A DNA stretch of 64,000 nucleotides from Burkholderia sp. IMCC1007 (GTDB lineage Bacteria; Pseudomonadota; Gammaproteobacteria; Burkholderiales; Burkholderiaceae), in contig NZ_JAPVQY010000027.1 in assembly GCF_027257875.1 (NCBI RefSeq), positions 34,088 to 98,087 of the forward strand, read 5' to 3'. Every line of letters begins with the position of its first letter. The stretch's first letter is position 1. Position numbers and translations under genes: made by a program. Shown here piece by piece: positions 1 through 8,301 of this stretch. A model generated the notes under the pieces. It did not search any database. It was not told the DNA's origin and saw only the letters and a list, made by a program, of their open reading frames with translations.

Positions 1-183
1 GCGCTCCCCAATCCGGCATCGCTCAACTGCGAGAAACTCGGCGGTCGCCACGTGGTCCGCAGCCTGCCGAGCGGGCAGGCCGGGATGTGCGCGTTCAAGG
101 ACGGCCGCGTATGCGACGAATGGGCGCTGTATCGCGACGACCGCTGCGTCGGCGGCAATGCAGCCAAGCGCGTGTCGAACTGA
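1..183 (+). CDS. DUF333 family protein (3' end only)
   Basis: The window opens inside this gene; the last 60 codons are open to the TGA at 181-183. The residues read as the conserved part of DUF333 proteins: an N-P-A-S-x-N-C start, a G-M-C-x-F segment and a paired Cys-D-E-W motif. Members are small, often secreted proteins, sometimes loosely labelled putative hemolysins, whose function is unknown. The start and any signal peptide lie outside the window. An octamer tandem repeat begins inside the stop codon. Confidence 0.75.
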   Translation, partial: ALPNPASLNCEKLGGRHVVRSLPSGQAGMCAFKDGRVCDEWALYRDDRCVGGNAAKRVSN

Positions 184-229
184 ACGGTTGAACGGTTGAA
201 CGGCCGAACGGCCGAACGTCCGAATAGCC
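182..229. repeat. Six tandem copies of an 8-bp unit
   Basis: Consecutive octamers run gaacggtt, gaacggtt, gaacggcc, gaacggcc, gaacgtcc, gaatagcc. They start with the GA of the upstream TGA stop codon. The first four are nearly perfect and the last two have decayed. This is a candidate slippage-prone or variable-number repeat just downstream of the DUF333 gene. Confidence 0.8.
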
Positions 230-240
230 GGACAGCCCGC

Positions 241-268
241 CCCGGCAGGCAGATCGATGCCTGCCGGG
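241..268 (+). terminator. Strong hairpin, terminator-like
   Basis: An 11-bp perfect stem (CCCGGCAGGCA with its complement) encloses a 6-nt loop. No T-tract follows, so it is either a weak intrinsic terminator or an RNA 3'-end stabilising structure for the DUF333 transcript. Confidence 0.45.
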
Positions 269-333
269 CCCTGCCGCGCCCGGATTCTCCATGCGATGCG
301 GGCCGGCAGCCTCCGGCGTCCCCGTAAGCATTT

Positions 334-342
334 TGTTATACT
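334..342 (+). promoter_or_regulatory. Extended -10 promoter of sugE
   Basis: TGTTATACT is an extended -10 element (TG, one base, TATACT at 337-342). I see no good -35 hexamer, as expected for extended -10 promoters. Transcription would start near 349, immediately before the first riboswitch hairpin. Confidence 0.55.
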
Positions 343-348
343 CGGCGC

Positions 349-396
349 CGCCCGGGGACGACCCCGGGTCATTCGCTTCAACGGGGACGGCCCCAT
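349..396 (+). promoter_or_regulatory. Guanidine-II riboswitch (mini-ykkC)
   Basis: There are two short GC-rich hairpins with ACGR tetraloops, the signature of this class. Hairpin 1 has stem 351-357/362-368 and loop ACGA (358-361). Hairpin 2 has stem 383-386/391-394 and loop ACGG (387-390). A 14-nt A/T-richer linker separates them. The Shine-Dalgarno (GGAG, 403-406) follows hairpin 2 at once, which suits ligand-dependent release of the ribosome binding site. The downstream gene is an SMR guanidinium exporter, the classic target of this riboswitch. Confidence 0.85.
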
Positions 397-416
397 CCGA
401 TCCGGAGTACGTCGAG

Positions 417-737
417 ATGGCGTGGGTATTGTTGTTGATCGCCGGTTTGCTGGAAGTGGCCTGGGCGGCCGGCATGAAATCGTCCGAGGGTTTCACGCGG
501 CTCGGACCGTCGGTGTTTACGATCGTGACGGCGCTGGCCAGCTTCGGCCTGCTCGCGGTCGCGATGCGCCAGTTGCCGCTCGGCACGGCGTATGCGGTGT
601 GGACGGGCATCGGCGCGGTCGGCGCGTTCGTGTTCGGCATCGTGATGATGGGCGAGGCGCTGACCGTCGCGCGCGTCGCGAGCGCAGCGCTGATCGTGCT
701 CGGGCTGATCGGTCTGAAGCTGTCGTCGGCCGCCTGA
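417..737 (+). CDS. sugE: SMR-family guanidinium exporter (SugE/Gdx)
   Basis: A 106-residue, four-helix small multidrug resistance protein of the inner membrane. It has the conserved Glu13 in the first helix (G-L-L-E-V-A-W), the SugE/Gdx-type Trp16 and a K-x-S-x-G-F loop. Family members of the Gdx subtype are dual-topology dimers that exchange guanidinium for protons. The ATG at 417 is preferred over an in-frame codon at 291 because it matches the family N-terminus, has GGAG 11 nt upstream, and lies just after a guanidine-II riboswitch. The riboswitch implies induction by guanidine and makes the Gdx subtype more likely than a quaternary-ammonium exporter. Confidence 0.9.
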   Translation: MAWVLLLIAGLLEVAWAAGMKSSEGFTRLGPSVFTIVTALASFGLLAVAMRQLPLGTAYAVWTGIGAVGAFVFGIVMMGEALTVARVASAALIVLGLIGLKLSSAA

Positions 738-820
738 GGGCGGCATGCCGCGCGCGTTCGCGCCGGGTCGCCCGGCCGTGACGCACTGCGGAATTGCGCC
801 GGCCATCCTGATAGCCTGTC

Positions 821-826
821 TATAAT
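821..826 (+). promoter_or_regulatory. -10 element upstream of the DUF4126 gene
   Basis: A perfect TATAAT, with a TG two bases before it, lies about 130 bp upstream of the DUF4126 start. A convincing -35 is not visible (TTGCGC at 794-799 is 21 bp away). This would give a transcript covering the DUF4126 and FtsX-permease genes. Confidence 0.4.
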
Positions 827-958
827 GGAACGCATTCGGGCCTGAATGCCGTTGCGCCTTTTCCGGCGGGCGGCGCCGGTCGCCACGCGCCACGCGGCTG
901 GTCATGCGATCCGATCCGATCAATCGGCAAAGCGCACGGAAAGTGCAAGGAGAGGGCC

Positions 959-1576
959 ATGATCGAAGCCATTTCGCTTGGCGCGGGGCTCGCATGGGCG
1001 AGCGGGCTACGCCTTTACCTGACGGTACTGATCGCCGGCCTGCTCGCGCGTGCCGGCTGGCTCCATCTGCCCGATACGCTCGCCGTCCTCACGTCGCCAT
1101 GGGTCATCGGCGCCGCAGCCGTGCTCGCCATCACCGAATTCCTCGCCGACAAGATTCCCGCGTTCGATTCGCTGTGGGACGCCGTGCACACGTTCATCCG
1201 CATTCCGGCCGGCGCGGTGCTGGCCGCCGGTGCGCTCGGCCATACTGACCCGGCCGTGCTCGCGATCGCCGGGCTGGCCGGCGGTTCGCTCGCCGGTGCC
1301 GCGCACATCACGAAGGCCGGCACGCGCGCACTGATCAACCTGTCTCCCGAACCGGTGTCGAACTGGATCGCCTCGTCGACCGAGGACGGTCTCGTGTTCG
1401 GCGGCCTCGCGCTCGCGTTTTTCGTCCCGCTGGTGTTCCTCGTGCTGCTCGCCGCGTTCATCGTCGCGTCGGTGTGGGCGCTGCCGCGTCTGTGGCGCGG
1501 CGTGTCGGGCGGGTTCCGCGGGATGGCGAACCATATGGTGTCGCGGCTCAATTCGATCGGGGGCAAGCGCGATTGA
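959..1576 (+). CDS. DUF4126 family membrane protein
   Basis: A 205-residue hydrophobic protein with about five or six predicted membrane segments and glycine/alanine-rich helices, recognised as DUF4126. The start is supported by AAGGAGAG a few bases upstream. Its last codon overlaps the start of the FtsX-like permease, so the two are translationally linked. The function is unknown; the arrangement hints at a common envelope role with the permease. The C-terminus is a short basic cytoplasmic tail. Confidence 0.8.
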   Translation: MIEAISLGAGLAWASGLRLYLTVLIAGLLARAGWLHLPDTLAVLTSPWVIGAAAVLAITEFLADKIPAFDSLWDAVHTFIRIPAGAVLAAGALGHTDPAVLAIAGLAGGSLAGAAHITKAGTRALINLSPEPVSNWIASSTEDGLVFGGLALAFFVPLVFLVLLAAFIVASVWALPRLWRGVSGGFRGMANHMVSRLNSIGGKRD

Positions 1577-4185
1577 AGGCGCAGTCGTCCGTCGACCGGC
1601 AGCATGCTGACCCGTCCCCCACCAGCGCGCGCGGCCACGCGGGCCGCTTCGGCTGGCACGACCTGATCCGCCAGGCCGCGCGGATGACCGCGCGCGACTG
1701 GCGCGCCGGCGAGCTGACGCTGCTCGTGCTGGCGCTGGTGCTCGCGGTCGCGGCGCTGACGAGCGTCGGCTTTCTCGCCGACCGGCTGCGTCAGGGGCTC
1801 GAGCGCGACGCGCGCCAGATGCTCGGCGCCGACTTCGTCGTGCGTGCCGATCGTCCCGTCGATCCGTCGTTCGATCGCGAGGCGCATGCACTCGGGCTGC
1901 GTACCGCGACGACCGCGATTTTCCCGAGCATGATCGCGGCGGCCGGTGGGCAGGCGAGCGATGCCGCGCCCACCCGCCTCGCGGCCGTGAAGGCCGTGTC
2001 GCCCGGGTATCCGCTGCGCGGTGCGGTCGAGATCGTGCCCGCCGGCGCCGCCGCCGCGCACAAGGCGACCGCGATTCCGGCGCCCGGCACCGTGTGGGCC
2101 GATCCCGCGCTGCTCGACGCGCTGCATCTGCGAGCGGGCGACACCGTGCGCGTCGGGCTGCGCACGTTCACGGTCGCGGCAGCGATTTCCCGCGAGCTCG
2201 ATCGCGGTTTCTCGTTCGTCAATTTCTCGCCGCGGCTGATGATGCGCGCGGACGAACTCGCGGCGACCGGGCTCGTCGGCTATGGCAGCCGCGTCACGTA
2301 CCGGCTGCTCGTCGCCGGCGACCCGCAGGCCGTTGCGCGCTTCGACGCGTATGCGCGCGGGCGCGTCGACGGCGGCAAGCTGCGCGGCGTCGGGCTCGAA
2401 TCGCTGCAGGAGGGGCAGCCGCAGGTGCGGCAGACGCTCGATCGCGCGCGCCATTTCCTGACGCTCGTTGCGCTGCTGACCGCGCTGCTCGCGGCGGTCG
2501 CGATCGCGATGGCCGCGCAGCGCTACATGCGGCGCCATCTCGACGGCTGCGCGACGATGCGCTGCCTCGGCGTGAGCCGCCGCACGCTCGGCGCGCTGTT
2601 CGCACTCGAATTCGCCGGCATCGGTGTCGTCTCGGGCGTCGCCGGCGCGCTGCTCGGCTACGGCGGCCACTGGGCGCTGCTGGCCGCGCTCGGCAGCCTG
2701 ATCGAGGTCGTGCTGCCGGCGCCGACGCTGTGGCCCGCGCTCATCGGCATCGGCGCCGCGCTCGTGCTGCTGCTCGGCTTCGCGCTGCCGCCGCTCGCGC
2801 CGCTCACGCGCGTGCCGCCGGTGCGCGTGCTGCGGCGCGACTGGGGCGACGCGTCGCGCACCGCGTGGGCCGCGTATGCGCTCGGCGTCGTGCTGTTCGC
2901 CGGGCTGCTGATCGTCGCCGCGGGCAACCTGAAGCTCGGGCTGATCGTCGCGGGCGGGTTCGCCGGCGCGCTGGTCGGTTTCGCGCTGATCGCCCGGCTC
3001 GTGCTGTACGTGGCGGCGCGTGCGGTGCGCAACGCGCGCGTGGCCGCGGGCATCGGCTGGCGCTATGCGCTCGCGTCGCTGCACCGGCGCGGCACGGCGA
3101 GCGCGCTGCAGATTACCGCGCTCGCGCTGGGCCTGATGTGCCTGCTGCTGATCGCGATTACCCGCAACGACCTCATCGCCGGATGGCGGGAGTCGACGCC
3201 GCCCGACGCGCCGAATCAATTCCTGATCGACATCCAGCCCGAGCAGCGCGACGACGTCGCGGCGTGGCTGGTCGCGCACGGCGTGCGCGATGCGGTGCCT
3301 GCGCCGATGGTGCGCGGCCGGCTCGTCGCGATCAACGGCAAGCCCGTGAATCCGGATGCGTATCCGTCCGACGAAGCGCGCCGGCTCGTCGACCGCGAAT
3401 TCAACCTGTCGTACACGACCGAGCTGCCGTCCGACAATCGGATCGTCGCCGGCGACTGGTTCGGCGCGTCGGCCACGCCGCAGATCTCGATCGAGGCGGG
3501 GCTCGCGAACACGCTGAAGGTGAAGCCGGGCGACGTGCTGCGCTTCGACGTGACCGGGCTGACGGTCGATGCGCCGATCACCAGCGTGCGCAAGCTCGAC
3601 TGGGGCACGTTCCGCGTCAACTTCTTCGTGCTGATGCCGCCGCCCGTGCTGAAGGATTTTCCGGCCGTCTACCTGACGAGCTTCCATCTGCCGGCCGAGC
3701 GCGCGGCGCTGCTCGACCCGCTGATCGCGCGCTACCCGAACCTGACCGCGATCGACGTCGCGCCGATCCTCGCGCAACTGCAGCGGATGATGCTGCAGGT
3801 GGTGGGCGCCGTGCAGTTCCTGTTCGCGTTCACGCTCGCAGCCGGCGTGCTCGTGCTGTACACGGCGCTTGCCGGCTCGCGCGACGAGCGCGTGCGCGAG
3901 GCCGCGCTGCTGCGCGCGCTCGGTGCGTCGCGCGCGCAGGTCAACGCGGTGCAGCGTGCGGAGTTCATCGTCGTCGGCACGCTGGCTGGCGCGCTGGCGT
4001 CGGCGGGCGCTATCGCGGTCGGCTGGGTGCTCGCGTCGCGCGTGTTCGATTTCCGGCTCGCGGTCGATCCGTGGCTCGTGCCGGCCGGGATCGCGGCCGG
4101 CGTCGCATGCGCCGCTGCGGCCGGCTGGCTGAGCCTGCATAATGTGTTGCGGCGCCCCGCGCTGCAGTCGCTGCGCGACGCCTGA
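1573..4185 (+). CDS. ABC transporter permease, FtsX/YbbP type
   Basis: An approximately 870-residue permease of the duplicated FtsX class related to YbbP. An N-terminal helix follows the R-D-W-R-A-G-E-L segment, then a large periplasmic domain, a central group of helices, a second soluble domain and C-terminal helices. Such permeases work with a LolD/YbbA-like ATPase in export or mechanotransmission at the inner membrane. I place the start at TTG 1573, which overlaps the upstream TGA (TTGA). ATG 1684 would give an 833-residue protein beginning M-T-A-R-D-W. No ATPase gene is adjacent, which is unusual for this family. Confidence 0.8.
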   Translation: MKAQSSVDRQHADPSPTSARGHAGRFGWHDLIRQAARMTARDWRAGELTLLVLALVLAVAALTSVGFLADRLRQGLERDARQMLGADFVVRADRPVDPSFDREAHALGLRTATTAIFPSMIAAAGGQASDAAPTRLAAVKAVSPGYPLRGAVEIVPAGAAAAHKATAIPAPGTVWADPALLDALHLRAGDTVRVGLRTFTVAAAISRELDRGFSFVNFSPRLMMRADELAATGLVGYGSRVTYRLLVAGDPQAVARFDAYARGRVDGGKLRGVGLESLQEGQPQVRQTLDRARHFLTLVALLTALLAAVAIAMAAQRYMRRHLDGCATMRCLGVSRRTLGALFALEFAGIGVVSGVAGALLGYGGHWALLAALGSLIEVVLPAPTLWPALIGIGAALVLLLGFALPPLAPLTRVPPVRVLRRDWGDASRTAWAAYALGVVLFAGLLIVAAGNLKLGLIVAGGFAGALVGFALIARLVLYVAARAVRNARVAAGIGWRYALASLHRRGTASALQITALALGLMCLLLIAITRNDLIAGWRESTPPDAPNQFLIDIQPEQRDDVAAWLVAHGVRDAVPAPMVRGRLVAINGKPVNPDAYPSDEARRLVDREFNLSYTTELPSDNRIVAGDWFGASATPQISIEAGLANTLKVKPGDVLRFDVTGLTVDAPITSVRKLDWGTFRVNFFVLMPPPVLKDFPAVYLTSFHLPAERAALLDPLIARYPNLTAIDVAPILAQLQRMMLQVVGAVQFLFAFTLAAGVLVLYTALAGSRDERVREAALLRALGASRAQVNAVQRAEFIVVGTLAGALASAGAIAVGWVLASRVFDFRLAVDPWLVPAGIAAGVACAAAAGWLSLHNVLRRPALQSLRDA

Positions 4186-4227
4186 GCGTTGCCGGCGGCC
4201 CCGACCATCCCGTTTCCGATTATCCGT

Positions 4228-4638
4228 ATGACCGATGTGAATGATGATGCGCCGTCGCAGCCGACGGCGTTCGAGCTCGTGGGCGGCGAAGCCCGCGTGC
4301 GCGAAATGGTGGACCGCTTCTACGACCTGATGGACCTCGAGCCCGAGTTCGCGGAGATTCGCGCGCTGCATCCGGCGTCGCTCGACGGCTCGCGCGACAA
4401 GCTGTTCTGGTTCCTGTGCGGCTGGCTCGGCGGCCCCGACCACTACATCGACCGCTTCGGCCATCCGCGGCTGCGCGCCCGGCACCTGCCGTTTCCGATC
4501 GCGTCGGTCGAGCGCGACCAGTGGCTGCGCTGCATGGCGTGGGCGATGGACGACATCGGGTTGCCCGAGCCGCTGCGCGAGCGGCTCATGCATTCGTTTT
4601 ACGACACGGCCGACTGGATGCGCAACCGGCCCGGTTGA
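4228..4638 (+). CDS. Group II truncated haemoglobin (TrHbO-like)
   Basis: A 136-residue 2-on-2 globin. Group II features visible are a Tyr after Phe at the B10 region (R-F-Y-D), the G-G-P-x-x-Y segment, the proximal-His motif G-H-P-R-L-R-A-R-H-x-P-F, and the Trp of the G helix (A-W-A-M). The family binds O2, NO or CO at haem b and is linked to oxygen or NO chemistry; the specific role here is unknown. ATG 4228 is chosen because it matches family length; an earlier in-frame TTG at 4189 would add 13 unconserved residues. Confidence 0.88.
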   Translation: MTDVNDDAPSQPTAFELVGGEARVREMVDRFYDLMDLEPEFAEIRALHPASLDGSRDKLFWFLCGWLGGPDHYIDRFGHPRLRARHLPFPIASVERDQWLRCMAWAMDDIGLPEPLRERLMHSFYDTADWMRNRPG

Positions 4639-4741
4639 TCGACCGGTACGCTGCTGTCCGGGCGCTGGACGATCTGCGTCTGGGCGCCTGTGCGGTGTGA
4701 CGCGACACTGATCGTTTCCCCATCGATACGAGGCTCGCCCG

Positions 4742-5473
4742 ATGACGACCCACGCACTGTTTCGCGAAGACGCCTACCTCACGCAATGCGACGCCGTCGT
4801 CGCGGCCATCGACGATGACGGCATCCGGCTCGACCGCACCGTGTTCTATCCGCTCGGCGGCGGGCAGGCCGGCGACAGCGGCACGCTGACGCTGTCCGAC
4901 GGCAGCACGATCGCGATCGCCGACACGCGCAAGGCGAAGTTCGACGGCGCGACGCCCGACGATGCCGTGCACGTGCCCGCGGCGGGGCAGGACGCGCGCC
5001 TGGCGGCGCTCGCGCCCGGCGCGCGCGTGGTCGCGGACATCGACTGGCTGCGCCGCTACCGGCACATGCGATTGCACACGGCCGCACACCTGATGTGCGC
5101 GGTGCTGCCGTACCCGGTCGACGGCTGCAGCGTGACGGCCGACTACGTGCGGCTCGATTTCGCGACGTCCGACGCGATCGACCGGCAGGACGTCGAACGC
5201 CGGCTCGCGGCGCTGGTCCGCGGCGCGCATCCGGTCACGATCGAATGGATCACCGATGCGGAGATGGCCGAGCGGCCCGAACTGGTGCGCACGATGAGCG
5301 TGAAGCCGCCGACGGGGCTGGGCCGCGTGCGGCTGCTGCGCATCGCCGGCGTCGACCTGCAGCCGTGCGGCGGCACGCATGTGCGCAATACGTCGGAAAT
5401 CGGCGAGCTGCGGGTCGCCAAAGTGGAAAAGAAGAGCGCGCGCACACGGCGCCTCGTACTGGAGTTTGCATGA
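4742..5473 (+). CDS. Alanyl-tRNA editing protein (AlaX)
   Basis: A 243-residue free-standing homologue of the AlaRS editing domain. It hydrolyses Ser-tRNA(Ala), and in some members Gly-tRNA(Ala), in the cytosol. The zinc site is visible as H-T-A-A-H near residue 110 and C-G-G-T-H near residue 210. An N-terminal barrel with the F-Y-P-x-G-G-G-Q-x-x-D motif marks the medium-length AlaX type. Its TGA overlaps the ATG of the DUF924 gene (ATGA), indicating translational coupling. Confidence 0.88.
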   Translation: MTTHALFREDAYLTQCDAVVAAIDDDGIRLDRTVFYPLGGGQAGDSGTLTLSDGSTIAIADTRKAKFDGATPDDAVHVPAAGQDARLAALAPGARVVADIDWLRRYRHMRLHTAAHLMCAVLPYPVDGCSVTADYVRLDFATSDAIDRQDVERRLAALVRGAHPVTIEWITDAEMAERPELVRTMSVKPPTGLGRVRLLRIAGVDLQPCGGTHVRNTSEIGELRVAKVEKKSARTRRLVLEFA

Positions 5474-6089
5474 CGATCGACAACCCGACGGGTCGCGCGG
5501 CGGCGCTCGATCCGCAAGCACGCGAGATTCTCGATTTCTGGTTCGGTGCGCCGGATTCGGCCGAGTTCGGGCGGGCGCGCAAGGTATGGTTCAACGGCGG
5601 CGCGGCGTTCGACGACGTGCTGCGCACGCGCTACGGCGCATTGCTCGACGCCGCATGCGACGGTGCCTGCGACCGCTGGGCCGACTCGCCGTCGGGCGCA
5701 CTCGCGCTGATCGTGGTTCTCGACCAGTTTTCCCGCAACATTCATCGCGGCACGCCGCGCGCGTTCGCTGCCGACCCGAAGGCGCTGGCGCTTGCTCGCC
5801 GCGTCGTCGCAGCCGGCTGGGACGCGCTATTGCCGAGCGGCCATCACCGCGCGTTCGCGTATCTGCCGTTCGAACATGACGAATCGCCCGAGAGCCAGCG
5901 CGAGGCCGTGCGCTTATGTGCGGGCATTCGTGATGAAGCGGGGTGCGAAAGCTATCACGACTTCGCATTGCGGCACGCGGCCGTGGTCGCGCGCTTCGGG
6001 CGCGCTTTCCGCACCGGAACGCGATTCTCGGCCGTGCGTCGACCGACGAGGAAACGGCATTTCTGCGCGAGCCGGGTTCGTCGTTCTGA
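5470..6089 (+). pseudogene. DUF924 family protein with a late frameshift
   Basis: Recognised as DUF924 by D-F-W-F-G near the N-terminus, the L-D-Q-F-S-R-N-I-H-R-G motif and the F-E-H-x-E-S-x-x-x-Q segment; function unknown. The family C-terminus (R-F-P-H-R-N, then G-R-x-S-T-x-E-E) is present in the DNA but in another frame. Reading is lost at 6001-6005, where CGCGC contains two extra bases. Restoring the frame gives a normal end at TGA 6087-6089. Unrepaired, the frame runs to a stop at 6160-6162 with an unrelated basic tail. About 172 of roughly 205 residues are unaffected. A sequencing error is possible. Confidence 0.7.
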
Positions 6090-6191
6090 CGAGTGGGGGC
6101 AGCGGCGGGGCGGGCATGAAGCCGCGTTCGCGCGGCCGATGCGGGCCTTCTGCCGAAAATGACGACGGCGCCCCGGGGGCGCCGTCTCGCG

Positions 6192-8114
6192 TTACGGTTT
6201 CACGTGCTCTTCGGGCGTGCGCACGTATACGCGCAGCAGTTCCTCGTTGTCGCCGGGCCGCGCGCCAGTCCAGAACAGTTTCCATTCGCTGCCGGGTGCG
6301 GGATCGACTGCCCGCACACCCTGGACGATCATCCACGTGCAGCGCGTCGCCTTCGCGTCGTCGATCGGCGTGTGCTGGATGCCCGAGAAGTAGTACAGCA
6401 TCGGCGCCTCCGACTCGCCGAGCCCGTGCAAGCTGGCCATGCAGTCGCCGTCGTTCCATTCGAGCGCGAGATGCGCGTTCAGGTCTTCGAACACCGAGCG
6501 GTAGCTCTTCGCGACGTCGAGCCACGGCAGCAGCAGCGTGTACACGAGCCCCCACGCGACCAGCGCGCCCGCGCCCCACGACAGCGCGCCGCGCCACCGG
6601 CCGGTCGTGCGCAGCTTCGGCAGCAGCCACAGCCAGCCCACGGTCAGCACGAGCGCGCCGATCACGAAGCCGGGCACGATCGGCATCGTCCAGTCGAGCG
6701 GCAGCCAGCGGCCGAGCGGCGCGAGATCCGCGTGCGATGCGCCCGGATCGGCCATGACCGCCCAGATCACCCACGCGAGTGCGACGACGGTGCCGAACAG
6801 CAGGCGGCTCAGGTAGTCCCACGCGAGATGCAGGCCGCGCGGCAGCCGCTCGATCGCCTGTGCGGCGACCAGCGCGAGCGGTGCGAAGAACGGCAGGATG
6901 TAGAGTTGGCGCGAGGTCGCGGACACTTGCAGCACCGCGAGGCCGATGCCGGTGAACAGCACGGGCAGGGCGATGCGCGGCGTGCGCCAGTCGCGCCAGG
7001 CGCCGCGCGCCAGTGCCGCGATCGCGAGCGGCGCGACCGGGAAACCGACCAGCAGGAACGCACGCAGGATGAAGAACGGCTTGTCGTTTTCCGCGCCGAG
7101 CTCCGGCACGGAGAAGCCGAAGAAGCGACCGACGTTGTTGTCCCAGAACCACGTCATGAACAGCGTCTCGGAGCGCAGGAACAGTGCGGTCGGCCAGATG
7201 AGTGCGAACGGCGCGAACACGAGCGCGGCGACGCCGAGCGAGCGCGCGAACGCGCGGGTGCGGCAGGCCGGGTAGAGCATGAGCGCGCCCGCGAGCGTGG
7301 CCGCGAACACGAGCGGCACGAACAGGCCTTTCGTCATCAGCGCGATGCCGACGCCGGCGCCGAAGATCGGCGCGGCCCAACTGTCCGACGGCCGCACCGG
7401 CAGCCCGTGCCGCATGTGCTGCGCGCGCGTGACGTGCTGCTTCACGAGTTCGAGCATGCCGCAGAAACCCATCGCGGTGCCGGCGAACAGCGCGACGTCC
7501 GTCATCATGTCGTGCACGTGCTTGATCACGACGAGCGTGCCTGCGCTCAGCACGACGGGGCCGATCACGCGCAGATCGAGCCAGCTGTCCGCGCGGCTTG
7601 CGCTGCGTGCCGCGCGCGCGATGAAACCGAACCCGAGCGCGGCGAACAGCGCGCTCGCGAGCCGTGCCGCGTCGTGCAGCGGCATCACGCGCTGCAGCAG
7701 CCACGCGAGGCTCGTCGCGACCCACGCGTAGAGCGGCGGCTTTTCCATGAACGGCAGGCCGGCATTGGTTGGTACGACGAAATCGCCGGTCTCGAGCATG
7801 TGCTGGATGATGCCGAACGTATAGGTCTCGTCCTGTTTCCACGGATCGTGGCCGAGCACGCCCGGCAGCGTGTACGCGCAGACCAGCGCGGCGACCAGCA
7901 GCCACGCCTGCCAGCCGAGCCGGGCGACGCGCTCACGTGCCGCGTGGGTTGCGCCGACGCCCGCGCCGGCCGCATCGAGCGTCGCGCCGAAGTCGGAATC
8001 GGGGGCTGATCGGGCATGATGGGCCGGAGCCGGCACGGACGTGCGTCGCCGGCCGGGCGCTGCGGAACCTGGCATGGAAAAGATCTCGGTCGGGTCAAGC
8101 CGGTCCGGCGACAT
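6192..8114 (-). CDS. ArnT-like glycosyltransferase (GT39/GT83 type membrane protein)
   Basis: A 640-residue polytopic inner-membrane protein with about 12 hydrophobic segments. A D-P-W-K-Q-D-E motif follows the first helix, the acidic loop motif of the dolichyl-phosphate-mannose/ArnT superfamily. The E-K-P-P-L-Y segment also matches ArnT-like enzymes, which transfer a lipid-linked sugar to lipid A or another acceptor on the periplasmic face. The true sugar is not evident. ATG 8114 gives a 60-residue disordered N-terminus; ATG 8074 is an alternative. A promoter is visible upstream (8199-8227). Confidence 0.75.
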   Translation of the reverse strand: MSPDRLDPTEIFSMPGSAAPGRRRTSVPAPAHHARSAPDSDFGATLDAAGAGVGATHAARERVARLGWQAWLLVAALVCAYTLPGVLGHDPWKQDETYTFGIIQHMLETGDFVVPTNAGLPFMEKPPLYAWVATSLAWLLQRVMPLHDAARLASALFAALGFGFIARAARSASRADSWLDLRVIGPVVLSAGTLVVIKHVHDMMTDVALFAGTAMGFCGMLELVKQHVTRAQHMRHGLPVRPSDSWAAPIFGAGVGIALMTKGLFVPLVFAATLAGALMLYPACRTRAFARSLGVAALVFAPFALIWPTALFLRSETLFMTWFWDNNVGRFFGFSVPELGAENDKPFFILRAFLLVGFPVAPLAIAALARGAWRDWRTPRIALPVLFTGIGLAVLQVSATSRQLYILPFFAPLALVAAQAIERLPRGLHLAWDYLSRLLFGTVVALAWVIWAVMADPGASHADLAPLGRWLPLDWTMPIVPGFVIGALVLTVGWLWLLPKLRTTGRWRGALSWGAGALVAWGLVYTLLLPWLDVAKSYRSVFEDLNAHLALEWNDGDCMASLHGLGESEAPMLYYFSGIQHTPIDDAKATRCTWMIVQGVRAVDPAPGSEWKLFWTGARPGDNEELLRVYVRTPEEHVKP

Positions 8115-8198
8115 GGGCCGGCACCGATAAGGGGCGCGTCGAGGCGAATGACAGCCGGATGACGTGGCTGTTTGACTTGGCGCTAGTAGAGCACGGAA

Positions 8199-8227
8199 TT
8201 GTTACTGACGTTTACTGAAAATGTCAC
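8199..8227 (-). promoter_or_regulatory. Predicted promoter of the ArnT-like gene
   Basis: On the minus strand GTGACA (8222-8227), a 17-bp spacer and TAACAA (8199-8204) form a reasonable sigma-70 promoter. The leader to the ATG at 8114 would be about 75-80 nt. Confidence 0.4.
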
Positions 8228-8260
8228 GATATTGTGGAGATTTGTGGTGTCGCGACGACG

Positions 8261-8284
8261 AATCGCTTGAGTAGGCGATTTTTT
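8261..8284 (+). terminator. Rho-independent terminator pointing right with no gene in front
   Basis: The stem is AATCGC (8261-8266) with GCGATT (8275-8280), extendable to 8 bp with a tetraloop, followed by a run of six T (8279-8284). On the plus strand this is a textbook intrinsic terminator, yet both flanking genes are on the minus strand. It could end a small plus-strand RNA starting within 8180-8230, or protect against read-through. Confidence 0.5.
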
Positions 8285-8301
8285 ACCGCGCGGCGGCACG
8301 G

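Noticed and set aside
1015..4593. A 1192-codon open frame on the minus strand opposite the DUF4126, permease and haemoglobin genes
   Set aside because: It is a shadow of high-GC coding sequence: very rich in Arg/Gln/Asp/His, with no domain, and it covers three well-recognised plus-strand genes.
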